Under the pieces are notes generated by a model. The model saw nothing but the letters and a program-made list of their open reading frames with translations. It did no database searches and was not told the DNA's origin. Source: Crossiella cryophila (GTDB taxonomy: Bacteria; Actinomycetota; Actinomycetes; Mycobacteriales; Pseudonocardiaceae). Taken from it: a stretch of DNA of 64,000 nt. The translations under genes were made by a program, and so were the position numbers. Each line of letters opens with the position of its first letter. The stretch's first letter is position 1. Positions 36,643 to 45,396 of this stretch are shown in pieces. The stretch spans positions 1,736,001 to 1,800,000 of the forward strand of contig NZ_JACHMH010000001.1 of assembly GCF_014204915.1 (NCBI RefSeq). The letters are read 5' to 3'.

Positions 36643-37851
36643 TCAGGCGGACTTGAGTGCGTCGCGCAGCTTGACGCGGCCGCCGGTGCGCAGCACCGCG
36701 CTGGAGTAGATCCGTCCGGCCAGCCGGATGAAGGCGAACAGTCCGGCCACGGTGAGCACCACTGACACCGCGATCTCCCAGCCCGCGGCCACATCCATCG
36801 CGATCCGCGCGGGCATGATGATCGGCGCGAACGGCGGGATCATGGACAACACCTGGAGCAGCGTGCTGTCCGGGCTGCGCGGCAGCATCAGGAAGGTGAG
36901 CACCGCTGGCAGCACCGCGGCCATCATCACCGGCTGCACCACCGAACCGACCTCCTCCTGCCGGGCGACCAGCGCGGCCGAGGCGGCGAAGAGGGTGCCG
37001 AAGGTGAAGAACCCGGCCAGGTACCACAGCACCCCGGTCACCAGGGTGCCGGTGATCTGCCCGCCGGGCAGGGTGAGCTGGTCGGTGCTGGTGGCCGCGG
37101 TCAGCGCCACCGCGGTGATCACACTCATCTGCAACAGCCCGGCCAGCCCGATCCCGGCGACCTTGCCTGCCAGCAACTGCCACGGCCGCACCGTGGAGAG
37201 CAGCAGTTCCACCACCCGGCTGGACTTCTCCTCCACCACGCCCTGCGCCACCGCCATGCCGAAGATCATCAGCGACATGTAGAGCAGTGCGGTGAGGCCG
37301 ATCGCGATGCCCAGCCGCTGCCCGCGTTCCGGATCCTCCGGCTCGATCTTGTCCACCTGCACCCTGGCCTCGGCCAGCGTCCGGCGCACCTGCGCCGGGT
37401 CAAGCCCGGTCTGCGCCTGGGCCAGCTGGGCGTCCAGGGCCTGCTGCCGGACCACCTCGTCCAGGCTGCCGCGCACCGCGTCGTTGAGGCTGTTCTTCAC
37501 CAGCACCCGCAGCGAGCCCGGCGCACCGCTGACCAGCACGTCGATCGCGCCGTCCTTGAGCTGCTTCTCGCCGTCGGCGGCATCGGGCACCTCGACGGTG
37601 TCCACCTGCTCGCCGAAGCCCTTGGCGGTGGCCTTGAGCTGCTCAGCCACCGCGCTGGCCTGACCGGTCAGGCCGACCGTGCTCTTGGAGTTGGACTGGC
37701 TGATGAAGTAGATGAGGCCGACGTAGGCGCCGATCAGCGCGATGATCACCAGGGTGCTGATCACGAAGGACTTGGAGCGCACCCGGGTGTTCAGCTCGCG
37801 GCGGGCCACCAGCCACACCGCGCGGGCCGGGGTCAGGGGGCTGCTGCTCAT
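36643..37851 (-). CDS. ABC-2 permease, NatB-like
   Basis: A 402-residue permease with one N-terminal helix (about 30-52), a large extracellular domain (about 55-180) and five or six C-terminal helices. The opening VWLVARRELNTRVRSKSFVISTL, and IFGMAVAQGVVEEKSSRVVELLLSTVRPWQLLAGK in the middle, are hallmarks of NatB-type sodium or drug exporters. It is encoded directly after its ATPase (ATGA overlap at 37848). Its stop is six bases from the repeat array. Confidence 0.88.
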   Translation of the reverse strand: MSSSPLTPARAVWLVARRELNTRVRSKSFVISTLVIIALIGAYVGLIYFISQSNSKSTVGLTGQASAVAEQLKATAKGFGEQVDTVEVPDAADGEKQLKDGAIDVLVSGAPGSLRVLVKNSLNDAVRGSLDEVVRQQALDAQLAQAQTGLDPAQVRRTLAEARVQVDKIEPEDPERGQRLGIAIGLTALLYMSLMIFGMAVAQGVVEEKSSRVVELLLSTVRPWQLLAGKVAGIGLAGLLQMSVITAVALTAATSTDQLTLPGGQITGTLVTGVLWYLAGFFTFGTLFAASAALVARQEEVGSVVQPVMMAAVLPAVLTFLMLPRSPDSTLLQVLSMIPPFAPIIMPARIAMDVAAGWEIAVSVVLTVAGLFAFIRLAGRIYSSAVLRTGGRVKLRDALKSA

Positions 37852-38759
37852 GCCGGGGTTCCCTCGGTGACGACGTTGCGGAACAGTTCGGTCAGCGTGG
37901 GCCGGTGCGGGCTGAACTCGCGCACCTCGCCGGTGCGTACCGCCGCGGCCAGCACGGTCTGGCTGTCCGTGCCCGGCGCCAGCTCGATCAGGAACCGGGA
38001 CCCGTCCACGCTCAGCTCGGTGACCCCTGGCAGCTCACGCGCCCAGTCCGCCGGCGCGTAGGGCAGGTCGAGCAGGTAGCGGTCGCTGCCGCCGGTGCGC
38101 AGCTCGGACACCTTGCCGTTGACCACCATCTGTCCACTTCGGATGATCCCGACCCGGTCGCAGAGCCGCTCAACCAGGTCGAGCTGGTGACTGGAGAACA
38201 TCACCGGCACCCCGGCCGCGCACTTCTCCCGCAGCACCTGGCTCATCACGTCCACCGCCACCGGGTCCAGCCCGGAGAACGGCTCGTCCAGCACCAGCAC
38301 CTCGGGATCGTGCACCAGCGCCGCGGCCAGCTGCACCCGCTGCTGGTTGCCAAGGCTGAGCTTCTGGACCTCCTCGTCCCGGCGCGGGGCCAGGCCAAGT
38401 CGTTCGGTCCACTCCTCGGCGGCCTTGCGCGCGCCCTTGCTGGAGAGCCCGTGCAGTTCGGCCAGGTAGACCAGCTGCTCAAGCACCTTCATCTTCGGGT
38501 ACAGGCCGCGTTCCTCCGGCATGTAGCCGATGTTGCGGCGGGTCTCGAAGTCCACCGGGCGCCCGTTCCAGCGCACTTCGCCGGAGTCGGCGGCCAGCAC
38601 ACCCAGCGCGATGCGCATGGTGGTGGTCTTGCCCGCGCCGTTGCTGCCGACGAAGCCGAACAGCTCGCCGGCCCCGATCGAGAAGGTCATCTCCCGCAGG
38701 GCGACCACTTCGCCATAGCGCTTGGAGACCCGATCGATCTCCAGCACTGCCTCAGCCAC
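37848..38759 (-). CDS. ABC transporter ATP-binding protein, NatA-like
   Basis: A 303-residue ATPase with Walker A GSNGAGKTTTM near residue 42, YMPEERGLYPKMKV (the NatA-type Q-loop region), signature LSLGNQQRVQLA, Walker B VLVLDEPFSGLDPVAVD and H-loop FSSHQLDLVERLC. It should drive the NatB-like permease. The GTG at 38759 follows GAGAGGA at normal spacing; the frame upstream shows no homology. Confidence 0.9.
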   Translation of the reverse strand: MAEAVLEIDRVSKRYGEVVALREMTFSIGAGELFGFVGSNGAGKTTTMRIALGVLAADSGEVRWNGRPVDFETRRNIGYMPEERGLYPKMKVLEQLVYLAELHGLSSKGARKAAEEWTERLGLAPRRDEEVQKLSLGNQQRVQLAAALVHDPEVLVLDEPFSGLDPVAVDVMSQVLREKCAAGVPVMFSSHQLDLVERLCDRVGIIRSGQMVVNGKVSELRTGGSDRYLLDLPYAPADWARELPGVTELSVDGSRFLIELAPGTDSQTVLAAAVRTGEVREFSPHRPTLTELFRNVVTEGTPA

Positions 38760-38895
38760 GGCGTTTTCCTCTCGGTTGTCCACTTCGCGCCCAGGACGCG
38801 GGTGCCGGTGTCCACTATCTCCCAGCCAGCCGATAATCGAGCTGATTCCGGGCCGTCGTGAGCAGCCTGACACCCAGCGCCCAGAACCGCAGCGG

Positions 38896-40704
38896 CTAAC
38901 CCGCGCGTTGCGCGAGCACCCGGTAGGCGTTGCCGCCGTTGCCGCGCTTGATCACCTGGTGCGCCAGCTTGTCGGTCAGCCAGCTCAGCACCAGCAGCGG
39001 CGCGCCCGCCAGCATGATCGTCCGGTACCGGGCCCGCCGCCACCAGGTGGCAGGCACCGGCCGCCAGGGCTGGTTCGGGTTGCGGGCCAGCCGGTTCAGG
39101 CCCAGCGCGAGGGCCATGGTGAGGTCCATCGACTGGTCCGCGCGGCCGCGGTCCTGGGCCACCACGGCGAAACCGCGTTCGGTCAGCGCGCGCACCAGGT
39201 TGTCCCTGGGGATCATGTGCTGGTGCTGCGGCGGGAACCAGGGCATCCAGTAGGTGCGCAGCAGCCGCCCGTAGCCCGAGGCCGGGTTGGGCACCTCGAT
39301 GAGCAGGAAACCCCCTGCGGACAACACCTTCGCCGCCGCGTCCAGCTCCTCGAAGGGCTCCCTGGTGTGCTCCAGGTAGTGGAACATGCTGAGCACGTCG
39401 TAGCGACCGGCGAGTTCGGCGGCCAGCTCCGGGAACTGGCCGCGGTAACCGCGGTCCACCCAGCCGCGCCGGGCCGCCTCCTCGATGCCTGCGCCCAGGT
39501 CCAGGCCGTCGAAGGCGGTCTCCGGCCAGACCTCGCGGGCCAGGTTGGCGAAGTGGCCGTGCCCGCCGCCCACGTCCAGCCAGGTCTTCGGGGTGGTGAA
39601 CGGGGCCACCATCTCGGCCCGCCGCCGGTACACCGCGGGGCCGGCGGAGAACGCGGTCTCCGCGGTGCGCGCGCCCTCGCCGTCGTAACAGTCGCGGTAG
39701 TAGAAGTCGAGTCCGGCCAGGTTGAGCCGGGGGTTCTGGAACACGTGCCCGCAGCCTGCGCAGCGTTCCAGGGTGAACCGGCCTGGCTTGTTCAGCACCA
39801 GGTCGGCGCAGCGCACGTGCGGGGACAGCGCCGCCGAACCGCACCACGGGCAGTCCGGGCGGCGGGACTCGAAGAAGCGGTCGGTGCCCTGCGCGAGTTC
39901 GGCGGCGTAGGCAGCGCGCAGTTCGGCCACCCGGTCGCCGCGGGTCCTGGTGCGCCACAGCGCGGCCAGTGTGCGGGCCCAGTTCGCCGGATCCAGCACC
40001 AGCCGCAACGCGACCTGGCGGTGCAGGTCGGCCGGGCGGACCGGGCTGCTCGCGAAGACCAGGTAGGGCTGCAGGCTGAACAGCGCGAGCGCGCCAAGGC
40101 CCAGGATCGGTTGCGCGACAACGGAGGTGAGCAGCGCGGCGTAGCAGACCAGCGGCGGCAGCACGGCGCGGAACAGCCCGCGTTCGGCGCGCAGCCGCCC
40201 GGCACGCTGGGCCGGGGACTCGGTGAGCGCGCCGAGTCCGGGGGCGACCGCGAAATCCGTTGCGGTGCAGGCCAATCGCTTCAGTCTGGTGGTGAGTCCG
40301 GCGGTGGTCACGGTGTCCGGGTCCGCGATCAGTTCCTCGCGTTCGGCCACCCTCGGCGCGACCAGCAGCGCGTGCCCGGCCCCGCCCGCACTGGCCAGCC
40401 GGTTGGCCAGGAAGTCCTTGCCCAGCCCCGCGCGGGCCAGGTCCAGCGCCCTGGTCACGCCGAGACCGCGCGGGATCAGGTCCAGCACGGCCAGCCCCTG
40501 CCTGCGCGCCCAGTCCTCGGCCGCGGCCATGGTCCGCTCCGGCAGTTCGGCGCCCTTGGCGAGCACGAACTGGAAGCGGCCGTGCGGACCGGGTTCCTCA
40601 TCATCGAGCACGGGCAGCCAGCCGAGCTGCCCGCGCAACCGGAAACCGTTGAGCACCAAGGCGATCATCGTGATCACCGGCAGCCAGCCCAACATCGAAC
40701 TCAT
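38896..40704 (-). CDS. Membrane-attached zinc-ribbon SAM methyltransferase
   Basis: A 602-residue protein, last of a four-gene operon. A single helix (about 4-20) opens it; residues 25-155 are a soluble domain I do not recognise; a hydrophobic pair spans about 180-218; a zinc ribbon follows with C285-x2-C288 and C315-x2-C318; the C-terminal domain is a class I methyltransferase (TWLDVGGGHGHFANLA at 374-389, FHYLEHTREPFEELDAA, GGFLLIEVPNP). The zinc ribbon plus methyltransferase pair resembles sugar C- or O-methyltransferases of natural-product and polysaccharide pathways. The ATG overlaps the glycosyltransferase stop. The N-terminal fusion is unusual. Confidence 0.75.
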   Translation of the reverse strand: MSSMLGWLPVITMIALVLNGFRLRGQLGWLPVLDDEEPGPHGRFQFVLAKGAELPERTMAAAEDWARRQGLAVLDLIPRGLGVTRALDLARAGLGKDFLANRLASAGGAGHALLVAPRVAEREELIADPDTVTTAGLTTRLKRLACTATDFAVAPGLGALTESPAQRAGRLRAERGLFRAVLPPLVCYAALLTSVVAQPILGLGALALFSLQPYLVFASSPVRPADLHRQVALRLVLDPANWARTLAALWRTRTRGDRVAELRAAYAAELAQGTDRFFESRRPDCPWCGSAALSPHVRCADLVLNKPGRFTLERCAGCGHVFQNPRLNLAGLDFYYRDCYDGEGARTAETAFSAGPAVYRRRAEMVAPFTTPKTWLDVGGGHGHFANLAREVWPETAFDGLDLGAGIEEAARRGWVDRGYRGQFPELAAELAGRYDVLSMFHYLEHTREPFEELDAAAKVLSAGGFLLIEVPNPASGYGRLLRTYWMPWFPPQHQHMIPRDNLVRALTERGFAVVAQDRGRADQSMDLTMALALGLNRLARNPNQPWRPVPATWWRRARYRTIMLAGAPLLVLSWLTDKLAHQVIKRGNGGNAYRVLAQRAG

Positions 40705-41876
40705 GTCAGCATCTCCACCTGGTCGGCCGCCGCCGCGGTGCCACCGGCGTCGGCGAAGGACGCCCGGATACGTTCGGCCGCCGCTCGGTACCCAGGGAAG
40801 GTCAGCACATCCAGGATCGACTCCCGCAGCTCGGCCGGTCCGACCCGGCCGAACCGCACCCGGCGCCCCGCCCCCGCTTCCACCACCTGGTTGGCGATGG
40901 TCGGCTGGTCGTCGCGGATCGGTGCGACCACCAGTGGCAGGCCATGTGCGAGTGACTCGCACACCGTGTTGTGCCCGCCATGGCATACCACCGCGTCGGT
41001 CCTGGCCAACACCTCCAGTTGGGGCACGAACTCCCGCACCAGCACATGGGCCGGAAGTTCTCCAAACAACTTGGGTGGCGCGGCGATGGTGACCTGGAGC
41101 CGGGAGCCCAGCGGCTCGACCGCGGCGAGCACCGCGTTGAGGAAGCGGGCCCCGTTCTCCCGGTCCACCGTGCCCAGGGTGACCAGCAGGTGCTGCCGCC
41201 GCCCGTCCAGCCAGTGCCACGGGTAGTCCACGGTGGCGGCCCTGGCGCCGAGCGAGGGGCCGACGAAGGCGTAGTGATCGGGGAACTCCCGCTGCGAGCC
41301 GACCAGGCAGCGGGTGGTGTAGGCGAGCACCAGGTACTCGGAGAAGCGCAGGTCGCCACGTTCGGCCACGGCCAGCGGCACCCGGTGCGCGCGTTGCAGC
41401 CCGTCCAGCTGCTCGCGTACCCAGGCGCCGAACTTGGGCACGGTGACGAACGGGTCGGTCAGTTCGGCCGAGGTGGTGGCCGAGGTGACCCAGGGCAGCC
41501 CGTGCTGCCTGGCGACCACGCCACCGGCCAGCGCCTGCTGGTCCACCACCAGCAGGTCGGGCCCGAACCGGCCGACCGCCTCGGCCACCCCTGGCAGGCT
41601 GGACTCGGCCAGCGGGATCAGGAAGTCCCGCCAGAGGAACTGGAAGGCGGCCGGTCCGCGTAAGCCGTGCGAGCGGGCGACCACCTCGGTCAGCCAGTCA
41701 TCCGGCCCGCGCTGCACCGGGATGAGCCGGTCCGGGTCGGGCAGCAGCGGGGCGATCACCTCGCGGTGCCCGACCCAGGCGACCTCGTGCCCGCGCCCGG
41801 CCAGCTCGTGGCCCAGCGCCACCGTCGGCAGGGTGTGCCCGGCCAGCGGCGGCACCACGAACAGCACCCTGCTCAC
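40701..41876 (-). CDS. GT1-family glycosyltransferase
   Basis: A 391-residue UGT/MGT-type glycosyltransferase. The N-terminus LFVVPPLAGHTLPTVALGHELAGRGHEVAWV is the GT-B acceptor domain start, and the C-terminal donor motif is AVVCHGGHNTVCESLAHGLPLVVAPIRDDQP. It should transfer a nucleotide-activated sugar to a lipid, polyketide or other small acceptor. The GTG at 41876 overlaps the hydrolase stop (GTGA). Its partners (ACP, hydrolase, methyltransferase) suggest glycosylation of an acyl-derived molecule. Confidence 0.88.
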   Translation of the reverse strand: MSRVLFVVPPLAGHTLPTVALGHELAGRGHEVAWVGHREVIAPLLPDPDRLIPVQRGPDDWLTEVVARSHGLRGPAAFQFLWRDFLIPLAESSLPGVAEAVGRFGPDLLVVDQQALAGGVVARQHGLPWVTSATTSAELTDPFVTVPKFGAWVREQLDGLQRAHRVPLAVAERGDLRFSEYLVLAYTTRCLVGSQREFPDHYAFVGPSLGARAATVDYPWHWLDGRRQHLLVTLGTVDRENGARFLNAVLAAVEPLGSRLQVTIAAPPKLFGELPAHVLVREFVPQLEVLARTDAVVCHGGHNTVCESLAHGLPLVVAPIRDDQPTIANQVVEAGAGRRVRFGRVGPAELRESILDVLTFPGYRAAAERIRASFADAGGTAAAADQVEMLT

Positions 41877-42637
41877 CGCAACCACCTGGCCAGCACTTCC
41901 CTGACCAGGCCGGTCGCCCTGGTCAGCAGCATGTGCGACTGCTCGGGCAGGATCTCCAGCTCCAGCTGCGGCAGGTACTTCTGCAACACGCTGACCTCCG
42001 GCAGCAGCTCGGACTCGGACCCGTAGACGGCCAGCACCGGCATGCTCACCATGGCGTAGCGCTCCGGGCTGAACGGCTCCTGCTCGCCCATGTCCGCGAC
42101 CAGGGTGGTGTGCCCGATGAGCTGTTCGACCTGGTTGACCGTCCGGTCCCACTTGCGGCCGCTCATGTGCGTGAAGTTGTGGTCGAAGGCCCCGACGGCG
42201 GCGTCGGTGAGGGTGTCGGCCATCCGCTCGCCCCAGCCGGGGGTGGGCACCAGCGACTCGATCAGCATGATCCGCTCCACCCGGTCCGGGCAGTGCGCGG
42301 CGAAGGCCAGCGCGAGCAGGCCGCCGTAGCTGTTGCCGACCAGCCGGACCGGGCGGTGCTCGCCGAGGGCGTCCAGCAGCGCGTGCAGGTCGGTGACCGA
42401 ATCGTCCAGGGTGTAGCCGGTCGGCGGCCGTTCGCTGCGGCCGTGGCCGCGCAGGTCGTAGCAGAGGGTGCGCGTTCCGGTGGTGGCCGCGGGGGTGGCC
42501 AGGGTGAGGTAGAGGCCGGAGAGGTTGTCCACGACCAGGCCGTGCAGGAAGACCACCAGGGGGGCATCAGGGCTGGTCTGCGGGGTGGACAGGGGCTGGA
42601 CGTGGAAGGTGAGGTTGTTGGCGCGGACCTCGGTCAT
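41873..42637 (-). CDS. Alpha/beta hydrolase (possible thioesterase or acyltransferase)
   Basis: A 254-residue hydrolase with LVVFLHGLVVDNLSG, YDLRGHGRSERPPTGY, nucleophile elbow GNSYGG and a late histidine in PEQSHMLL. The ATG overlaps the stop of the acyl carrier protein gene, so it probably acts on the acyl-ACP or its product, as a thioesterase or acyl transferase (inference from context). The nucleophile elbow has Asn-Ser-Tyr instead of the usual His-Ser-x, which many hydrolases tolerate. Confidence 0.82.
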   Translation of the reverse strand: MTEVRANNLTFHVQPLSTPQTSPDAPLVVFLHGLVVDNLSGLYLTLATPAATTGTRTLCYDLRGHGRSERPPTGYTLDDSVTDLHALLDALGEHRPVRLVGNSYGGLLALAFAAHCPDRVERIMLIESLVPTPGWGERMADTLTDAAVGAFDHNFTHMSGRKWDRTVNQVEQLIGHTTLVADMGEQEPFSPERYAMVSMPVLAVYGSESELLPEVSVLQKYLPQLELEILPEQSHMLLTRATGLVREVLARWLR

Positions 42638-42954
42638 GGGGCGGCTCCGCGCTCGCCTGCCAGGCAGTCGGCGAGGTAGCGGACCAGGTGGCCGACGGTC
42701 AGCCCGACCGTCTCGGCCACGTCCTTGTCGGCCAGGAAGGCGGCGAAGTTGACCCTGCTGCCGTAGTGCTCGCGCAGCTTGGCCGAGAGCGCGACGAACT
42801 CGATGCTCTCCAGTTCCAGGTCCTCGTTGAACGAGGTGTCCATGGTGATGTCGATGCTCTGCGCGTACTCCTGGCCGATCACGGCCGTGAGCAGCTCGGT
42901 CACCGTGGCGAGCACCTGCTGCTCCACCGCGGGCGCCAGATCTGCGTAACTCAT
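42634..42954 (-). CDS. Acyl carrier protein
   Basis: A 106-residue acidic helical protein. The phosphopantetheine attachment site is DLELESIEFVAL with serine at residue 50, preceded by a long helix and followed by the recognition helix. At 106 residues it is longer than fatty-acid ACPs (about 80), as seen in carriers of specialised pathways. It heads an operon with a hydrolase, a glycosyltransferase and a methyltransferase, all overlapping by four bases. No ketosynthase or adenylation gene is nearby, so the acyl group must be loaded by an enzyme encoded elsewhere. Confidence 0.85.
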   Translation of the reverse strand: MSYADLAPAVEQQVLATVTELLTAVIGQEYAQSIDITMDTSFNEDLELESIEFVALSAKLREHYGSRVNFAAFLADKDVAETVGLTVGHLVRYLADCLAGERGAAP

Positions 42955-43092
42955 CGCGTTTCACTCCTGTCACGGTGGCTGCGAACACCGGTGATGACGG
43001 GACACCGCGGACGTGGGCCGCAGGGGGCCGTCCTTTGTGGAGGGTCCAGGGCGGTGCTTTCCCCAAGGTGACAGGATTCAAGCCGGAATTGC

Positions 43093-43124
43093 TTGTCGTT
43101 GCGGCGAAAACGCCGCCAAGACAA
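43093..43124 (-). terminator. Stem-loop between glpD and the ACP operon
   Basis: The 14-bp arms 43093-43106 and 43111-43124 pair with two mismatches around an AAAA loop. The hairpin is 53 bp past the glpD stop and about 140 bp before the ACP gene on the same strand, so it may terminate glpD or attenuate the ACP operon. The rest of 42955-43176 shows no gene and should hold the operon promoter. Confidence 0.5.
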
Positions 43125-43176
43125 CCCGTTTGAATGACGCCGCAAGCAATTTACCGGCGGCGGCTACGCTGTGTCG

Positions 43177-44766
43177 TCAGAGACCCTCGTGCGCCCTGCG
43201 CACCAGCTCGGTGACGGAGTCCAAGGCCCGCAACCGATCCGCGGGCACCAGGCCGATCCGGCTGCGCCGGTCCAGCACGTCGTCGGCGTCCAGCGCGCCC
43301 TCGTGCCGCACCGCCCACACCACCTCGGCCGCGGTGACCCCGAGTCCGTCGGCGACCTCGGCGCCCAGCCTGGGGTCGAGCTGGGCCAATGCGGACAGTC
43401 GCACGGCTTCCGCGCCATAGCGGGCAACCAGCCGCGGCGCAGCCTCCATTGTGGACAGATATTCGGCAGGCGCGGCGCCGACCAGCGGGACCTGGGTGCT
43501 GCGCGAGGGGCCCGCGGCCAGGCCGCGGCGGGCGATCGCGGCGTCCACCGCGTCCGCGGCCATTTTCCGGTAGGTGGTGAGTTTGCCGCCCACCACCGTG
43601 GTAACCCCGTCCGGCGAGGTGAGCACGGCGTGTTTGCGGGAGAGGTCCGCGGTGCGGCCACGAGTACCCGGAAGATCGATCAAGGGGCGCAGACCGGCGA
43701 ACGCGCCGAGCACGTCGGCCGGGCCGAGCCGCCGGGCCAGCACGGTGTTGGCCACGTCGAGCAGGAAGTCCACGTCGGCCTGCGGGACCTCGGGCACGTC
43801 GGGGACCGGGCCGTCCATGGGTTCGTCGGTCAGGCCGAGGTAGACCCGGCCGTCGAGCTGGGGCAGCAGCAGCGCGAACCGGTTGCGCTCGCCGGGCACC
43901 GGCACGGTCAGCGAGGTGCCGCCGATGCCCACCGTGCCCGCGTCCAGCACCAGGTGGGAGCCCCTGGAGGGCCGCAGCCGGACCCCTGGCACGAGGCGGT
44001 CGGCCCACACGCCGGTGGCGTTGACGACGGCCTTGGCCCGGATGGTGACCCTCGCGCCGGTGAGCCCGTCCACGATCTCGCCGCCGGAGCCGTCCAGGTG
44101 CAGGGCCCTGGCCCTGGTGATGATCCGGGCGCCGAATCCGGCCGCGGTGCGGGCCAGCGCGACCACCAGGCGCACGTCGTCGACCAGCTGGCCGTCGTAG
44201 GAGAGCAGTCCGCCCCGCAGTCCGCTCACCCGCAGGCCGCCTGCCAGCGCCAGCGCCTCCGCGGCCGGGACCCGGCGGGGTGGCGGCAGCAGGGCGCCGG
44301 GGGTGCCCGCGGTGCGGCGCAGCAGGTCGCCCGCGCGCAGGCCGGTCATCAGCACGGTCTCGTTGCCGCGGCTGACCCCGGCGCCGCGGGCGCTGCGGTG
44401 CAGTGGGATGAGCTGGGGCAGGGTGCGCACCAGGTGCGGGGCGGTGCGGGTCATCAGCAGGCCGCGTTCGACCGCGCTCTCCCTGGCCAGGGCCACATCG
44501 CCCTTGGCCAGGTAGCGCAGGCCGCCGTGCACCAGCTTGCTGGAGAACCGGGAGGTGCCAAACGCCAGGTCCTGGGCCTCGACCAGGGCCACGGACAGGC
44601 CGCGGGCGGCCGCGTCCAGGGCGACCCCGGCGCCGGTGACGCCGCCGCCGACCACCAGCAGGTCGACCTGGCCTCCGGCAGTGAGCCAGGCCAGGTCAGC
44701 GGCCCGGCGGGTGGCGTTGAGCGAGGTCGCGCGCAGGGACCCGGTGGGCAGCGTGGGCACGGTCAT
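43177..44766 (-). CDS. glpD: FAD-dependent glycerol-3-phosphate dehydrogenase
   Basis: A 529-residue membrane-associated flavoenzyme that oxidises glycerol 3-phosphate to dihydroxyacetone phosphate and feeds electrons to quinones. Seen are the FAD dinucleotide fold VDLLVVGGGVTGAGVALDAAARG, SSKLVHGGLRYL, NATGVWAD, and LAGAFAGLRPLI-type and VVGGKLTTYRKMA motifs of GlpD. The C-terminal helical domain is present. It is coupled to an upstream TetR gene by an ATGA overlap. The divergent neighbour is an alkyl-DHAP-synthase-like enzyme that would use a DHAP derivative. Confidence 0.93.
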   Translation of the reverse strand: MTVPTLPTGSLRATSLNATRRAADLAWLTAGGQVDLLVVGGGVTGAGVALDAAARGLSVALVEAQDLAFGTSRFSSKLVHGGLRYLAKGDVALARESAVERGLLMTRTAPHLVRTLPQLIPLHRSARGAGVSRGNETVLMTGLRAGDLLRRTAGTPGALLPPPRRVPAAEALALAGGLRVSGLRGGLLSYDGQLVDDVRLVVALARTAAGFGARIITRARALHLDGSGGEIVDGLTGARVTIRAKAVVNATGVWADRLVPGVRLRPSRGSHLVLDAGTVGIGGTSLTVPVPGERNRFALLLPQLDGRVYLGLTDEPMDGPVPDVPEVPQADVDFLLDVANTVLARRLGPADVLGAFAGLRPLIDLPGTRGRTADLSRKHAVLTSPDGVTTVVGGKLTTYRKMAADAVDAAIARRGLAAGPSRSTQVPLVGAAPAEYLSTMEAAPRLVARYGAEAVRLSALAQLDPRLGAEVADGLGVTAAEVVWAVRHEGALDADDVLDRRSRIGLVPADRLRALDSVTELVRRAHEGL

Positions 44767-45380
44767 GGGCGCAGCACCGCGTCCAGGCCGTGTCGCAGCT
44801 CGGCCAGCAGCCCGGTCTCATCCGGTTCGGCCACGGCCAGCCGCAGCGAGAACACCACCGACTGCACCATCAGGAACAGCAGCCTGCACTGCGCGGCCAC
44901 GTCGCCGGGCCGCACCGAGCCGTCCGCGTGCCCAGCGAGGACCTGTTCGCGCAGGAACTGTTCGGCCAGCCGCTGGGTGCTGCCCACCCGTTGCACCAGG
45001 TAGGGCAGCAGCAGTTCGGGGTCGACCTCCAGGATGGTGCGCATCAGCGGGTTCACCGCGACCGCGTGCCCGGCGGCCACCGCCCCGGCGACCAGCCGGG
45101 CCCGCGCGTTCGGTTCCGTGGCCGCCTCGGCGGCGACCGCGCTGAGCAGGCCGCGGAACTCGCGGGTGAGCAGTGCGGCGACCAGGCTGGTGACGTCGGG
45201 GAAGCGCCGGTACAGGGTCATCCGGCTCACCCTGGCCCGCCGGGCGACCTCGGTCAGCGTGGTGCGGCGCACGCCGACGGCCAGCACGCAGTCCTTGGCC
45301 GCGGCGAGCAGGACCTCGTCATCCACCCGCTGGCCGCGGACCACCGGTGGTGCTTCGGAGGTGTGACACTCGGACCCCAT
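44763..45380 (-). CDS. TetR-family regulator next to glpD
   Basis: A 205-residue regulator with an N-terminal HTH (about 22-70; RTTLTEVARRARVSRMTLYRRFPDVTSLVAALL) and a helical ligand-binding domain. It overlaps glpD by four bases and its start codon lies between the two halves of a palindrome shared with the divergent flavoenzyme gene, so it probably represses both transcripts and itself. The inducer could be glycerol 3-phosphate or a lipid derivative (inference). No other start has a better ribosome-binding site. Confidence 0.85.
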   Translation of the reverse strand: MGSECHTSEAPPVVRGQRVDDEVLLAAAKDCVLAVGVRRTTLTEVARRARVSRMTLYRRFPDVTSLVAALLTREFRGLLSAVAAEAATEPNARARLVAGAVAAGHAVAVNPLMRTILEVDPELLLPYLVQRVGSTQRLAEQFLREQVLAGHADGSVRPGDVAAQCRLLFLMVQSVVFSLRLAVAEPDETGLLAELRHGLDAVLRP

Positions 45381-45389
45381 GTGTCACAC
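45361..45389. promoter_or_regulatory. Palindromic operator between TetR and flavoenzyme genes
   Basis: GTGTGACAC (45361-45369) and GTGTCACAC (45381-45389) form a perfect inverted repeat with an 11-bp spacer. The TetR start (45380) lies in the spacer, and the flavoenzyme start (45397) is eight bases past the right half. Binding would block both genes. Confidence 0.75.
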
Positions 45390-45396
45390 TGTAGCG

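Noticed and set aside
38722-41226. 834-codon open frame on the plus strand
   Set aside because: Antisense shadow of the methyltransferase and glycosyltransferase genes, with no conserved motif.
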